Assembly (NCBI RefSeq): GCF_017315705.1
Contig: NZ_JAFLRF010000022.1
Coordinates: 1 to 64,000, forward strand
From: Trinickia mobilis
Lineage (GTDB): Bacteria; Pseudomonadota; Gammaproteobacteria; Burkholderiales; Burkholderiaceae
Length of the DNA: 64,000 nucleotides
Direction: 5' to 3'
In this document: piece by piece, positions 33,008 to 41,683 of the stretch
How positions within the stretch are numbered: position 1 is the stretch's first letter
Layout of the letters: every line of letters begins with the position of its first letter
The notes under the pieces: model-generated
The model's database searches: none
Seen by the model: the letters and a program-made list of their open reading frames with translations, nothing else
What the model was told of the DNA's origin: nothing
Translations under genes and position numbers: made by a program

Positions 33008-35317
33008 CTACCCTCCTCGTCGACCGCGACGCTTGCGTTGCTCGCCACCGGATTCGCGCGGCGCCGTTGACGATCCGACCTGTGCATCGCGCGCCTTTGG
33101 TTTTCCTTGCGCGTATTCGATGACCAGAGACGCGCCCTGCTCCACTACCCTGCCCTGCACGGCCGCCCTTTCATGAAATATGTACGCTCCAGTGGCGCTG
33201 CGCTGCGCGATCCAATGCTCGTTTTGCGCGACAACGGTCCCATCGTAGCGAGCGTCAGGATCGGGCGCGACGATCACTGCGTCGGCGTCGTTCGCGGCGA
33301 TGCTCAACGCGAGCGCCCTTCTCGCCTCGTCTGCGCGCTGCCGATGCGAACTCTCCGAAGTGCGGGAGTTGCGACGTGTGGACTTCTGCTGCGCATCGTA
33401 TTTGTCCCACAGCGGCTTCAATTCCGGATTTTTCACCTTGATTCCGACTTCGGCTGCGGCTTTGACCATTCGCTCGGTAAAGGTCGCGTCGCTGCCAGTC
33501 AGGACGATTGATGGTCCCCATTTCTGCCGAGCATGCAGCAATGCCACGCGCAACTCTTCGTCGCTGACCGTGCGCCTGTCAAAGGTCAACTTATGACCCC
33601 GGTCAGTAAATAGCGGATCGCCCTCTGCTTTCTGGTATCTGACATTCCCGTTATTAGTGACAGACCATTGCATGCCGTGGATAAGCTTGAGCAGCACGTC
33701 GGCCTGGTGCGGGCGAATGACGTTTGAGGTCGCAGGCCGGATTGCGTCTTCTGAGCGCTCGTGTTGGAGAATCTGGCGCATCACTTCCTCGATGTCCTCT
33801 TCGGACATCTCGGTTTCGGACGCTGAGCTATCGCCGGGGGCGAGCTCCACTCCTGCCTCCTTTTTTGCCTCGCGCCTATCTTGATAGACCATGCCGCGCA
33901 ATGCCTTTACTGCGGCCTCGTCACCGGAGCGCGCCTGTTCCTCAACCCATTTCCTCCATGCCGGCATTGGCGGAAGATCGGCGGTTAGCGATCGGCGACG
34001 GCGAGATCCTTCGGCGTCAATGGCAAGCCTTGCTTGCATTCGCTCCATAGCGAGAAGGCTGTACTGTTGCCGCTTGGCTGTGTCTGACAGCCGACCGTCG
34101 TTCTGGATAGCTGCGCGCCTTCCAGCGAAGTCGGTACGCAGAGCCTCCAATTGCGCGGCACGCCATGAGGCGATTTCTTTTCGTCCGTTGGCCAGTCCAG
34201 CTCGTGCCTTGGCTGCATCGTCGCGGGCGCTCCGAAAGCGCTCAATCAGCGCAGTGCGTTCTTCAGCCCGCTCCAGACGTCGCTGCTCACGCTTTGCGGG
34301 ATCTCGCTTTGTGGTCCGCGCCGGCCGCCGTGACTCCGATTCGGCTTTTTCTAAAGGTGACGTTTTCCGACCCGGCGCGCGAAGTGGTGCGGTCGACGGC
34401 ACGAAGTCCCCAAGCCGGTCCGGCAAGTCGTTCAACCGGAGCTTGCGAAGCGCCTTGCTCGCCGGCAATCGAACGATCTCCGCTGACTCGTTGACTGCCT
34501 CTAGTTGCCAACTGCTTGCGCCTGACTTTTTCAAGCGCATCCCATTGTCGGCCAGCACCTGATGGATTGAATCCCATGTCGGTTCGGATTTCAGCGCTGC
34601 TAATGCCTCATCCGCGACAACATCGCGACAGAAAGAGATGAGGCTTTTTTCGTCGCTCCATGTTTCCATCTGCGCGGCGCCGCCTTCGAGCTTTTCGTGG
34701 ACGATTTCGTCGGATTCCACAAAGCCGTCGTTGGGCACAACAAACTTCCGCCGGTCTGGTGTTTGGCGAACGACAAACAAACCATTGTCGTGAAACCATT
34801 CTTTCTCGATCTCGATATACCGGGCCTCTCTGTGCAGCGTCTTGCGCACCCATGGAAGCGCCTGAGATTTAAAGGTCTTGGGGTGAACTCGATTAACCTC
34901 AATATGACAATGAATATTGTCTGTATCACCGTGGATCGCCATGATCGCCTGATGCTCGTCAAGCCGGATCGATTTCAGCAAACGGCGGCCGGCCCAGAAA
35001 ATGTCTTCGTTCGACGGCCGCTCATGCTCGGGCCAGCTGACGATGATGTGCAGCACAGGTTCAACGACGCGCGTATTTTTTGCGGCAACTGCGTAGAGCT
35101 CGACAGCCGCCGTATCGAGGCTATTGATGTGCTGCAGGGAAACGGCGATACATTTATCGGCGCCTTGCTCGTTTTTCTCGCTCGCGACGTAGGTTGTCAA
35201 GTCGCCGAAGCCCGGTAGGTCGCGCACGTCGTCGTCCATGCCTTCCGTGATGTACTCGGTCAGCTTCTTGAAGTCGGACTTCTTGTCGCGCCGGCCCTTC
35301 GGAATTTTCACGATCAT
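33008..35317 (-). CDS. MOBP-type relaxase with LPD7 and KfrB domains, 769 aa
   Basis: Nicks oriT and stays bound to the 5' end during transfer. The relaxase domain (residues 1-260) shows LHIIVSWPEHERPSNEDIF and the metal-binding histidine motif AIHGDTDNIHCHIEVNRVHP; the catalytic Tyr is probably in the first 25 residues (TEYITEG). A Lys/Arg/Glu-rich coiled region follows (residues 320-450). An LPD7-like domain lies near 555-670 and a KfrB-like domain at the end (YDGTVVAQNEHWIAQRSATG, LVIEYAQGK). This C-terminal pair matches the gene at 3-1001. The MobC-like gene ends 5 bases before its start. Confidence 0.9.
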   Translation of the reverse strand: MIVKIPKGRRDKKSDFKKLTEYITEGMDDDVRDLPGFGDLTTYVASEKNEQGADKCIAVSLQHINSLDTAAVELYAVAAKNTRVVEPVLHIIVSWPEHERPSNEDIFWAGRRLLKSIRLDEHQAIMAIHGDTDNIHCHIEVNRVHPKTFKSQALPWVRKTLHREARYIEIEKEWFHDNGLFVVRQTPDRRKFVVPNDGFVESDEIVHEKLEGGAAQMETWSDEKSLISFCRDVVADEALAALKSEPTWDSIHQVLADNGMRLKKSGASSWQLEAVNESAEIVRLPASKALRKLRLNDLPDRLGDFVPSTAPLRAPGRKTSPLEKAESESRRPARTTKRDPAKREQRRLERAEERTALIERFRSARDDAAKARAGLANGRKEIASWRAAQLEALRTDFAGRRAAIQNDGRLSDTAKRQQYSLLAMERMQARLAIDAEGSRRRRSLTADLPPMPAWRKWVEEQARSGDEAAVKALRGMVYQDRREAKKEAGVELAPGDSSASETEMSEEDIEEVMRQILQHERSEDAIRPATSNVIRPHQADVLLKLIHGMQWSVTNNGNVRYQKAEGDPLFTDRGHKLTFDRRTVSDEELRVALLHARQKWGPSIVLTGSDATFTERMVKAAAEVGIKVKNPELKPLWDKYDAQQKSTRRNSRTSESSHRQRADEARRALALSIAANDADAVIVAPDPDARYDGTVVAQNEHWIAQRSATGAYIFHERAAVQGRVVEQGASLVIEYAQGKPKARDAQVGSSTAPRESGGEQRKRRGRRGG

Positions 35318-35321
35318 GGCG

Positions 35322-35621
35322 CTAGATCCGTTTCATCGCGTGAACAATCTCGCTCAGCACCGCGCGCACTTCATCGTCGGAGACCGCAGAACGTGGATCT
35401 GCATACAGGGCGCGGACCCGATCCGCGACGTCACGCAAGCCGAGGATGGCGTCGACGTCGTAGCGCGTATCGACGCGACGGCCGAGGGCGCAACGCCGCA
35501 CGTAGTCGCTGAAAGACAGACAGGCTTTCGCTGCGCGCTCCTCGATTTCAAGTGCGTCCGTGGGCGTCAGCCGCAACTTTTTCGTGACGCTCGCGGTAGT
35601 AGCCTTTTTCCTGAATGTCAT
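35322..35621 (-). CDS. MobC/TraJ-like relaxosome accessory protein, 99 aa
   Basis: A small ribbon-helix-helix-like protein: KKLRLTPTDALEIEERAAKA then CLSFSDYVRRCALGR, the usual MobC pattern. Such proteins bind oriT next to the nic site and help the relaxase to melt it. It directly precedes the relaxase gene and lies 70 bases from the predicted oriT. Its start ATG 35621 has a weak ribosome site. Confidence 0.82.
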   Translation of the reverse strand: MTFRKKATTASVTKKLRLTPTDALEIEERAAKACLSFSDYVRRCALGRRVDTRYDVDAILGLRDVADRVRALYADPRSAVSDDEVRAVLSEIVHAMKRI

Positions 35622-35689
35622 TCATACCTCATAGATCTATCCATCTGCGCCGACGGCAATGATGGCGATGGTTTTCGCGCAGCGGGGTC

Positions 35690-35815
35690 TCGGGGCGGAG
35701 CCCTGAGTTTCCCCCAGTAGGGGTGGGATGCGACGGGCGCGAAGCGACCTAGCATCTCACCCCGGTGGGGTCACAAACTTTAGTTTGTGGCCACAACTGG
35801 CATCCTGTCCGAGAA
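35690..35815. other. Predicted oriT with nic-like sequence
   Basis: CATCCTGT at 35801-35808 fits the IncP-type nic consensus YATCCTG/Y, which would place the cut between 35807 and 35808. Just upstream are a CACAAAC-TTTA-GTTTGTG inverted repeat (35772-35789) and ACCCC-GGT-GGGGT. The stretch lies between the leftward MobC-relaxase genes and a rightward DNA-binding-type gene, the usual place for oriT. Confidence 0.75.
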
Positions 35816-35830
35816 GTTGGTTTTTAGTTG

Positions 35831-35858
35831 TTGGTGGAATTGTGCAAGAGTTTACAAT
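35831..35858 (+). promoter_or_regulatory. Predicted sigma-70 promoter
   Basis: TTGGTG, 16-base spacer, TACAAT. It would drive the 35871 and 35995 genes. The TACAAT -10 is shared with promoters at 37880 and 41646. Confidence 0.55.
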
Positions 35859-35870
35859 AAATACGTAGCA

Positions 35871-36062
35871 ATGACGGATGCTGGACGGTCGGACGTTTTG
35901 TCCGGCTTTTCAGCATTGAGCGAAAGCGAACTGGATGAAAGCCCGCCGATCATCCCGTGGATGATCGGCGGGCGAATCTGCGAGGAAAACGGTGATGACG
36001 TCTTCGGCAAAAACGGGCGCCAGTTTGAAGCGTATTGGTGTAGTCGACCGCCAGGCGATTGA
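35871..36062 (+). CDS. Small ORF overlapping the next gene, 63 aa
   Basis: ATG 35871 lies about 13 bases after the predicted -10, which leaves little room for a ribosome site. The product MTDAGRSDVLSGFSALSESE overlaps the 35995 gene by 68 bases. A dyad CCGCCGATCATC...GATGATCGGCGG lies within it (35944-35972), so the stretch may be a structured leader of the next gene instead of a coding region. Confidence 0.3.
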   Translation: MTDAGRSDVLSGFSALSESELDESPPIIPWMIGGRICEENGDDVFGKNGRQFEAYWCSRPPGD

Positions 36063-36984
36063 AGCCAGTTTGGAGGTGGCTGCACTAGCGCTGTTGCCGG
36101 ACGAATACACACAACGCGATGTCTTTCGTGTATTGATGCCGAAGCTATACGTGATGCGAAAGCGTGGCTTCGGATTCAGGCAGATTACGAAGCTGCTGGA
36201 GCAGGCCGGGCTCGGCTTAGCGATTGGGACTGTACGCACGTACTACTACGAGTTCCTTGTTGAGATGCTCGAGGAGTGCGACCTGTATGCGAAAAAGGCG
36301 GAAAAGACGCTCCGCTCCGCATCAACCGCTTCCGGCTCTGCATCCAGCGAAGAGGCAGTCATGCAGGCACAGGCACAGGTCCGCAGCCAGATCGACGGCG
36401 CCGCGCAGACAAAGGCGTCAGCCGCAGTAGGACGATTGGTGGCAACGTCGACCGGCGAGGCCGGGGCCTGGATGGCCCCGGCGCCGAGCCCGGCGGCTGT
36501 AGATCAGCCGCCGGGCTCGGAAACGCCCGCTGCGCGGGGCTATGCAAAACCAACGACGCGCCCCTCCGGGGCGACCCCAAAAGCACCTCCAGCAAACCCG
36601 ACCCCGCGCGCCGCTAGCGGCGCGCGGACCACGCCACCCGCCGCGCTCGCTGCGCGCCCGGTGGCCAACGGCTCGGTTCGTTGCCTCACCGAGCCCGGTC
36701 CAAAGGAGATCGAAGAGCCGTCCGGATTGCCAGAGGAGGCCTATTCAGACGCAACGCTGGAACACCCAGCAATTAACGGCCTCCAGCTGAACCGCGCGCA
36801 ACGGTTTTACACGGCTCGCCTGCGATATGTGTCTGCCGCCGGCGAGACTGCCATGGAGAAAGGGTCGGAAATGGTCAGCCGTCGCTCATGGTCCGAACCC
36901 AAGGCGGTGGCGACGGGTCGGACCAGTGGAGATTTCGTCGAGATGAACTCGGCAATCCTAGGTAAGCGCCCGGAATCCAATTAA
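35995..36984 (+). CDS. oriT-adjacent HTH-type protein, TraK-like by position, 329 aa
   Basis: The first 110 residues are a conserved domain with a helix-turn-helix look (DVFRVLMPKLYVMRKRGFGF, QITKLLEQAGLGLAIGTVRT, YYYEFLVEML). Residues 120-240 are low complexity (Ala, Pro, Thr). The C-terminus is again ordered (LNRAQRFYTARLRYVSAAGE). Genes at this place, divergent from MobC-relaxase across oriT, often encode oriT-binding TraK-type proteins; that role is inferred. ATG 35995 is preferred to GTG 35992. The next gene follows after 14 bases. Confidence 0.65.
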   Translation: MTSSAKTGASLKRIGVVDRQAIEASLEVAALALLPDEYTQRDVFRVLMPKLYVMRKRGFGFRQITKLLEQAGLGLAIGTVRTYYYEFLVEMLEECDLYAKKAEKTLRSASTASGSASSEEAVMQAQAQVRSQIDGAAQTKASAAVGRLVATSTGEAGAWMAPAPSPAAVDQPPGSETPAARGYAKPTTRPSGATPKAPPANPTPRAASGARTTPPAALAARPVANGSVRCLTEPGPKEIEEPSGLPEEAYSDATLEHPAINGLQLNRAQRFYTARLRYVSAAGETAMEKGSEMVSRRSWSEPKAVATGRTSGDFVEMNSAILGKRPESN

Positions 36985-36998
36985 CCAAGGAGAACACG

Positions 36999-37811
36999 AT
37001 GCTGACGCTAAGCAATTACGAGGTTTATTGCACCCTGAAGTCGATCGCTGAGACGACGTACCCGGATCGGGTCGACAAGATGCGCAACTTTTCAGTCGAA
37101 GTGCTCGCGCAAGAGAGTCGAACGCGTCACGGCGACTACCATCCGTCAACGCGGAAGATTCGCATCTATAACTTGAGCCGCAAGACGGCATTTATCATCA
37201 AGACGACGATTCACGAGCTCGCGCATCACGTCGACTGCTGCTTCTACGGCAAGACAGCGCACGACTTGCAGTTCTATACAACCTACAAACACCTTCTTGA
37301 AACCGCCCACGTCATGGGCGTGATCAATATCGCCGACGTAACGGACGAGATCGACGCTCGGGACATACTGCAGCTTGAGAAAAAGGCGGGCCGTCTCGTC
37401 TACGACCAGCAAGTGGCCAAAGACGGCCTTTTGATCAAGGTCGATCGCGCCTTCGATATCCGTGATCTGTTGAAGGAACGCGGTTACCGGTACTCGGCAA
37501 CAGAAAAGGTCTGGGTGCTTGAGTGCGACGATTCGATTCTCGAAGACGAGCAAGGATGGCTGCACGGCGTAACGGACGCGACGAACGTCAAAGTTGTACG
37601 CATTGCCGAGAACACCATCGAATCTGTGTATTTCTGCATTCTCGGAAAGAATGGCTTCTACGGTCGACAGGATGAACTGAAAGAATTGGGATTTCGATTC
37701 GACCAGAAGAAGGGTTGGCTCAAGCGCATTCCAGCAGCCGAGCAGGCAAGTCTCGCTCGTCAGGTCGAAAAACAATTCGGAGTGAAAGCCACCTTCCGCG
37801 GCAAGCTCTGA
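36999..37811 (+). CDS. HELAHH metallopeptidase-like protein with DUF5710-like repeats, 270 aa
   Basis: Zinc-protease motif TTIHELAHHVDCCFYG near residue 70, of the SprT/ImmA kind. Two copies of a short module follow: LLIKVDRAFDIRDLLKERGY with KVWVLE, and YFCILGKNGFYGRQDELKEL with KKGWLKRI; these resemble the DUF5710-type module of the primase at 1373. ATG 36999 follows CAAGGAGAACACG. Mobile-element peptidases of this type may cleave regulators or restriction proteins; the target is unknown. Confidence 0.7.
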   Translation: MLTLSNYEVYCTLKSIAETTYPDRVDKMRNFSVEVLAQESRTRHGDYHPSTRKIRIYNLSRKTAFIIKTTIHELAHHVDCCFYGKTAHDLQFYTTYKHLLETAHVMGVINIADVTDEIDARDILQLEKKAGRLVYDQQVAKDGLLIKVDRAFDIRDLLKERGYRYSATEKVWVLECDDSILEDEQGWLHGVTDATNVKVVRIAENTIESVYFCILGKNGFYGRQDELKELGFRFDQKKGWLKRIPAAEQASLARQVEKQFGVKATFRGKL

Positions 37812-37827
37812 TTTTCACTGGTGAAAA
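37812..37827. promoter_or_regulatory. Near-palindromic operator-like site, copy 9
   Basis: TTTTCACTGGTGAAAA inside a longer dyad GATTTTCAC-TG-GTGAAAATC, directly after the metallopeptidase stop and 29 bases before a predicted -35 box. Confidence 0.82.
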
Positions 37828-37856
37828 TCAGCCTCGAATTAAAGAATTATTTTATA

Positions 37857-37885
37857 TTGTCAAATACGCACAATGTGCATACAAT
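37857..37885 (+). promoter_or_regulatory. Predicted sigma-70 promoter
   Basis: TTGTCA, 17-base spacer, TACAAT, before the 37959 gene. An operator copy lies just upstream, in a place where a bound protein could affect it. Confidence 0.65.
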
Positions 37886-37958
37886 ATTTGTTGTTATGAA
37901 TATTTCATTGAAAAGCTTGCGGGTGCTGATCTGAAGACCCGTCGTCACTGGGGAGAAC

Positions 37959-38432
37959 ATGCATACATCCGAATTTCACCGTAACAACGTCCGTTTCGCG
38001 TATCTGGCAAAGCTCAATGCAAAAAAATATGGTCGCGTGGCCTGGCAGGCTGGCCTTAACAGCCATGCCGGTGCGTGCGCTCGCGATGAGAAACGGGTCT
38101 GCGAACGTCTCTCCTACAAGTACGAACTGGAGGCAAGCGACGACTTTCATTTCTCGCCTGCGCTAGACCGGTTGGAGCACTACGCCCGCTGCGGGCGACG
38201 TATCCCTGCGGTCGTGCCACTCGAACTGGAGAGCAATGAGGGCAAACTCCGCGCGTGGTACCAGTGCTACCTGCTGCCTGGCGTGCGTAGTGAGCGCCGC
38301 TGGCGCTGGGTAGTGCAATCGGTGCAAACCGGCGGTGTCGTGCAAGTGGTCGAGCACCGCTGCCTGTGGACCCTCCGTGAAATTGCAGCGCACTACAGTC
38401 GCCTTGATACGCGCTGCTTGCGAGGGCATTGA
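37959..38432 (+). CDS. Hypothetical protein, 157 aa
   Basis: ATG 37959 follows GGGGAGAAC. The product MHTSEFHRNNVRFAYLAKLN is basic, with four Trp and five Cys; no signal or membrane segment. It is the first gene of a probable operon with the HTH and PilT-like genes. No family recognised. Confidence 0.6.
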   Translation: MHTSEFHRNNVRFAYLAKLNAKKYGRVAWQAGLNSHAGACARDEKRVCERLSYKYELEASDDFHFSPALDRLEHYARCGRRIPAVVPLELESNEGKLRAWYQCYLLPGVRSERRWRWVVQSVQTGGVVQVVEHRCLWTLREIAAHYSRLDTRCLRGH

Positions 38433-38434
38433 CG

Positions 38435-38695
38435 ATGAGCAGCCCCTCCCAAGGATGGGCGCCACCTCCGACGCACATTCGCTCGGCGCGCCTAGCCGCC
38501 GGACTCTCACAATCAGCCGCGGCGTCAGTCATCTATCGAACGCTTCGCAACTGGCAACAGTGGGAACTCGGGGAGCGGCGGATGGATCGTGCGCTCTGGG
38601 AGCTATTTCTCATTAAAACCAACATCGGCCTCCAGTCATACGGTCCAGCCGATTTCGAGTCGCCTTCGGCAACAGGAGCTAACCGTGCTGACTGA
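38435..38695 (+). CDS. Small helix-turn-helix protein, 86 aa
   Basis: ATG 38435 lies right after the previous stop. Residues 15-60 look like an XRE-type HTH (IRSARLAAGLSQSAAASVIY, RTLRNWQQWELGERRMD). It overlaps the PilT-like gene start at 38685 by 11 bases. It may regulate its own operon. Confidence 0.62.
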   Translation: MSSPSQGWAPPPTHIRSARLAAGLSQSAAASVIYRTLRNWQQWELGERRMDRALWELFLIKTNIGLQSYGPADFESPSATGANRAD

Positions 38696-39731
38696 GAAGT
38701 TGATTGATGACGCGATTGCCCGTGGAGCATCCGATGTTCACATTCTCCCTGGGAGCCATCCGGGTTTCCGCGAGAAAAATGGCGACATCGAGCTGGTCTC
38801 TACCTATCCAAACGTATCCGCTTCGGATATCGAGGGCGAAGTTGTTCGGATGCTGACCGAGCAGGGGCGACTACATCTGCAGCGCAATAGGCGCCATGAC
38901 TCCGTTTTGGTATTGGCGAGTGGCCGGCGGGTCCGTCGCCACATATTTCGCCAAACCAATGGTCTTGCAATCGCGTGCCGACTGGTTGCATCCGAGATCC
39001 GACCGTACGATTCAATTGGTGGTCCGTCTGTCATACAGAACATTACCCAGAACCAGACCGGGCTCATTCTGCTCACCGGCCCGTCGAATTCCGGCAAGTC
39101 AACCACCTTGAATACCATGGTGGACGACATAAATCGCCACCAGAAACGCAACATCGTCACTGCAGAAGAACCAATTGAATTCGTGCACACACCGATCAAA
39201 AGTCTGATATCCCAGCGGGAAATCGGCGTCGACACCCCATCGTATGAAGATGCCATCTACGACTCGCTGCGCGAGGACGTGAACGTGCTAATGCTCGGCG
39301 AGCTCCGCGACGCGCGGGCAATCCGGGCTGCGGTCGCAGCCGCCGATACTGGCTTGCTTGTCGTGGCGTCGCTCCACTCACGCAACCCGCCTAGCGCCGT
39401 GCAACGAGTCATTGATGCCTTTCCGGCAAACGAACAGGATCTTGCGCGCTCTATGCTGGCCGACAGTCTGAGACTGATCGCGTCGCAAGCTTTGGTAAAA
39501 ACGGCTGACGACAACGATCGCGTCGCCGCGTTTGAAACGCTCGTGAGTACATCGGCCGTCCGAAATCTGATTCGCACGGGAGAAATGAGCCAACTGAATT
39601 CAGTCATGCAGACTGGCGCGAATCATGGCATGTGCACCTTCAAGCAATCCGTCGACTCATTGGTCGCGCAAGGTCGTATTACTCGAGCAACTGGCGAGCT
39701 CGTTCTTCGCGGTCGAGGCCACGACTCGTAG
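38685..39731 (+). CDS. PilT/PilU-like secretion ATPase, 348 aa
   Basis: GTG 38685 with GGAG upstream gives MLTEKLIDDAIARGASDVHI, the usual PilT opening. Walker A is LTGPSNSGKSTTLN near residue 130, the Asp box TAEEPIEFVH, Walker B VLMLGELRDARAI, and the His box VASLHSRNPPSAVQRV. PilT-type ATPases drive pilus retraction; plasmids with thin pili carry related genes. A PilD-like gene lies at 25655. No pilin or pilus assembly genes are in the window, so the system is incomplete here or located elsewhere. Confidence 0.85.
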   Translation: MLTEKLIDDAIARGASDVHILPGSHPGFREKNGDIELVSTYPNVSASDIEGEVVRMLTEQGRLHLQRNRRHDSVLVLASGRRVRRHIFRQTNGLAIACRLVASEIRPYDSIGGPSVIQNITQNQTGLILLTGPSNSGKSTTLNTMVDDINRHQKRNIVTAEEPIEFVHTPIKSLISQREIGVDTPSYEDAIYDSLREDVNVLMLGELRDARAIRAAVAAADTGLLVVASLHSRNPPSAVQRVIDAFPANEQDLARSMLADSLRLIASQALVKTADDNDRVAAFETLVSTSAVRNLIRTGEMSQLNSVMQTGANHGMCTFKQSVDSLVAQGRITRATGELVLRGRGHDS

Positions 39732-39747
39732 CGAAGGCAACAGACTG

Positions 39748-40380
39748 GAATCCGTCACCTTTCGTAGATCGCCTACTTTCGCCAAAGGTGACAGATTCCG
39801 GCCCGAAGTCGAAAGCGCGGCGGCGTCCTTAGTTCGAAAGGTGACAATTTCCGGCCTAACACGGCGAGGATTGAACGGTGACGAATTCCGGCCCCAATCG
39901 TCGCAGCCGGCATTTGCGAAAAGTGACATTTTCCGGCCCGAGCGGGTATCCGACCGATCAGCAAAGGTGACGAATTCCGGCCCGGATTGGCTTATTGATT
40001 GACACTCTCGAAAGGTGACAGATTCCGGCCAGACCGCTCAGGAGAAATGTCCAAACATTTCAATGTCTTAGCGTTAAGGTGACGTTTTCCGGCCCATACG
40101 GTCGTTTCGCGATCATGGGTACCGTACGCGGCTCCGCGCGGGCATCGTGGGCTCAAGCGCATGCGAAATGTGACGTTATACGGCCAGTGCATCGCCCGAA
40201 AAGATCCTCATGGAATCCGGACGGCAGTTGGCATGGCCGAAAGGTGACGGATGGCGACCCGAATCAAGGGCTGACGCGCCCAAATGTGACGCCGAGCGGC
40301 CTTTCCCGTCGGTCTGACGACGACTATTGTCGACAAAACCAGCGGCGATTCCGGAAAGATGACGTGCGCCGGCCCTGCTT
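39748..40380. repeat. Irregularly spaced iteron array (distal cluster)
   Basis: Copies of AAAGGTGACRNATTCCGGCCC with GTGAC at 39788, 39841, 39878, 39923, 39967, 40015 and 40079 are good; those at 40170, 40244, 40286 and 40359 (ATGAC) are decayed; one inverted copy is at 39748-39765. Spacing is 37-91 bases, not tandem. Together with Rep they could control copy number by handcuffing. Confidence 0.85.
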
Positions 40381-40429
40381 GCAGTGTGATGCTCTAGCTG
40401 GGCGACGGGTTTAGGGGTTGGGGGGTGTC

Positions 40430-40657
40430 TTTCAAGCTTCTTTATTTTTTTGAGCCTCTTTTATAAGACAGTTCGTAGAACCGTTTGTAAAACCTTTTGT
40501 AAACGTCTGTGGAAATCGTTGAAAGCGTTGCCCAGTAAGGCTTTGCGCCCGGTCGAAAACGTCGAAAAGTGACGTTTCCCGGTCTGGCGGTGACGTTTCC
40601 CGGACTATCGTGGACGGAATGTGGTCTGGATGTGACAGATTCCGACCGTTATCCACA
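40430..40657. other. oriV core: AT-rich region, tandem iterons and DnaA box
   Basis: An AT-rich stretch with repeated TTGTAAA units (40436-40500) is followed by iterons with GTGAC at 40569, 40590 and 40632, that is 21 and 42 bases apart, and a perfect DnaA box TTATCCACA at 40649-40657. This is the usual make-up of an iteron origin: DUE, Rep sites and DnaA site beside the rep gene. Confidence 0.82.
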
Positions 40658-40665
40658 TCTATGAC

Positions 40666-40720
40666 TTGCGCTGTTCGTGTCACCTTTTATAATAGGTGAC
40701 ACCAACGGAGGGTGTCACCT
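40666..40720 (+). promoter_or_regulatory. rep promoter with inverted half-iteron operator
   Basis: TTGCGC, 16-base spacer, TATAAT (40688-40693). The inverted pair GTGTCACC (40677-40684) and GGTGACAC (40695-40702) covers the -10, and another half-site GTGTCACCT lies at 40712-40720. The core GGTGAC is that of the iterons, so Rep dimers would repress their own gene. Confidence 0.8.
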
Positions 40721-40733
40721 ATAGGAGGATTGC

Positions 40734-41597
40734 GTGCAACAGAGCTTATCCGACGAAACACTGGCGGTTGCGGAACGTTCTGCGGAGGAGTTTTCCGCTA
40801 TCCATGTTATCGAGTCCGTGCCGATCGAGATCACGGAGATCGAAGGCGATGTGTTGGAGGCAGACGGCCGCGTCAAAGGGACCGTTGCCATGAGCCGCGC
40901 ACTCGTGAACGCCCAGCAGGGCCTGTCGCTCAACGAGAAGCGGTTGATGATGACTGCGCTGCGAAGCATCGATAGCAAGAAATCCCCATACCAGCACGGC
41001 AAGGCGGATGGGTATGTGACCGTGCGAGTCAGGGCTGACGAGTTCGCCGCCGTCGCGGCGCTCGCTCCCAGGTCTGGCGAGAAACAGGCGGCAGCGGCCT
41101 ACCAGGGATTGAAGGAGGCATGCGCGAGCTTGATGGAGCGCAAACTCAATTACATGGACGGAAGAAAGCGCGTTCAGCTGCGGTGGGTGTGGAAGGCGAC
41201 CTATCACGATGGTGAAGGCTGGGCTGAGATCTGTTTTTCGCCTGACTTGACCCCGCACATCTTCCTTCTGAAAAGTCGGTTTGTCAGTTACCAGCTTGAA
41301 TTTGCCCGAGGCCTGCAGTCCATCTACTCCTGGCGGCTGCTGGAACTGCTGATGCGCGAGCGCGACCGTGGCATCCTGCTGATTACTGTGGAAGACCTTC
41401 GAGCCGTCTTGGAAATCCCGGAAACCTATCGGTTTGCGGACATCAAGCGCCGCGTCGTCGATATGGCGGTAACCGAGTTGAACACCAAAGCCGACCTGGT
41501 CATTCAATGGCAGGCAATCAAGCGGGGGCGGGCGGTGCATTCGCTGCGCTTCGAATTCGTCGAAAATCCGCAGGGTCGCCTCGGGCTCGATAGCTGA
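40734..41597 (+). CDS. Rep_3-family replication initiator, 287 aa
   Basis: Two winged-helix domains of the RepB/RepE/RepA (Rep_3) class: MSRALVNAQQGLSLNEKRLM at about residue 50 and the C-terminal FARGLQSIYSWRLLELLMRE, ITVEDLRAVLEIPETYRFAD, then IQWQAIKRGRAVHSLRFEF. It binds the iterons as a monomer to start replication and the inverted repeat as a dimer to repress itself. Start GTG 40734 is set by AGGAGG. Length is usual for the family. Confidence 0.93.
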   Translation: MQQSLSDETLAVAERSAEEFSAIHVIESVPIEITEIEGDVLEADGRVKGTVAMSRALVNAQQGLSLNEKRLMMTALRSIDSKKSPYQHGKADGYVTVRVRADEFAAVAALAPRSGEKQAAAAYQGLKEACASLMERKLNYMDGRKRVQLRWVWKATYHDGEGWAEICFSPDLTPHIFLLKSRFVSYQLEFARGLQSIYSWRLLELLMRERDRGILLITVEDLRAVLEIPETYRFADIKRRVVDMAVTELNTKADLVIQWQAIKRGRAVHSLRFEFVENPQGRLGLDS

Positions 41598-41622
41598 TGG
41601 AAACCTGATTCGCGTGAATTCA

Positions 41623-41651
41623 TTGCCGGTCAACCTATACAAGACTACAAT
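41623..41651 (+). promoter_or_regulatory. Predicted sigma-70 promoter
   Basis: TTGCCG, 17-base spacer, TACAAT, after the rep stop. It would drive the methyltransferase and perhaps the ATPase genes beyond. Followed by TAAACTGTGCAT, similar to the sequence at 25626. Confidence 0.6.
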
Positions 41652-41683
41652 AAACTGTGCATATTTCTCAATGGGGTGCAGCC

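Noticed and set aside
39748-40380. CRISPR array
   Set aside because: The repeats are 20-22 bp iterons with irregular spacing, decay and mixed orientation beside a Rep_3 gene; no cas genes.
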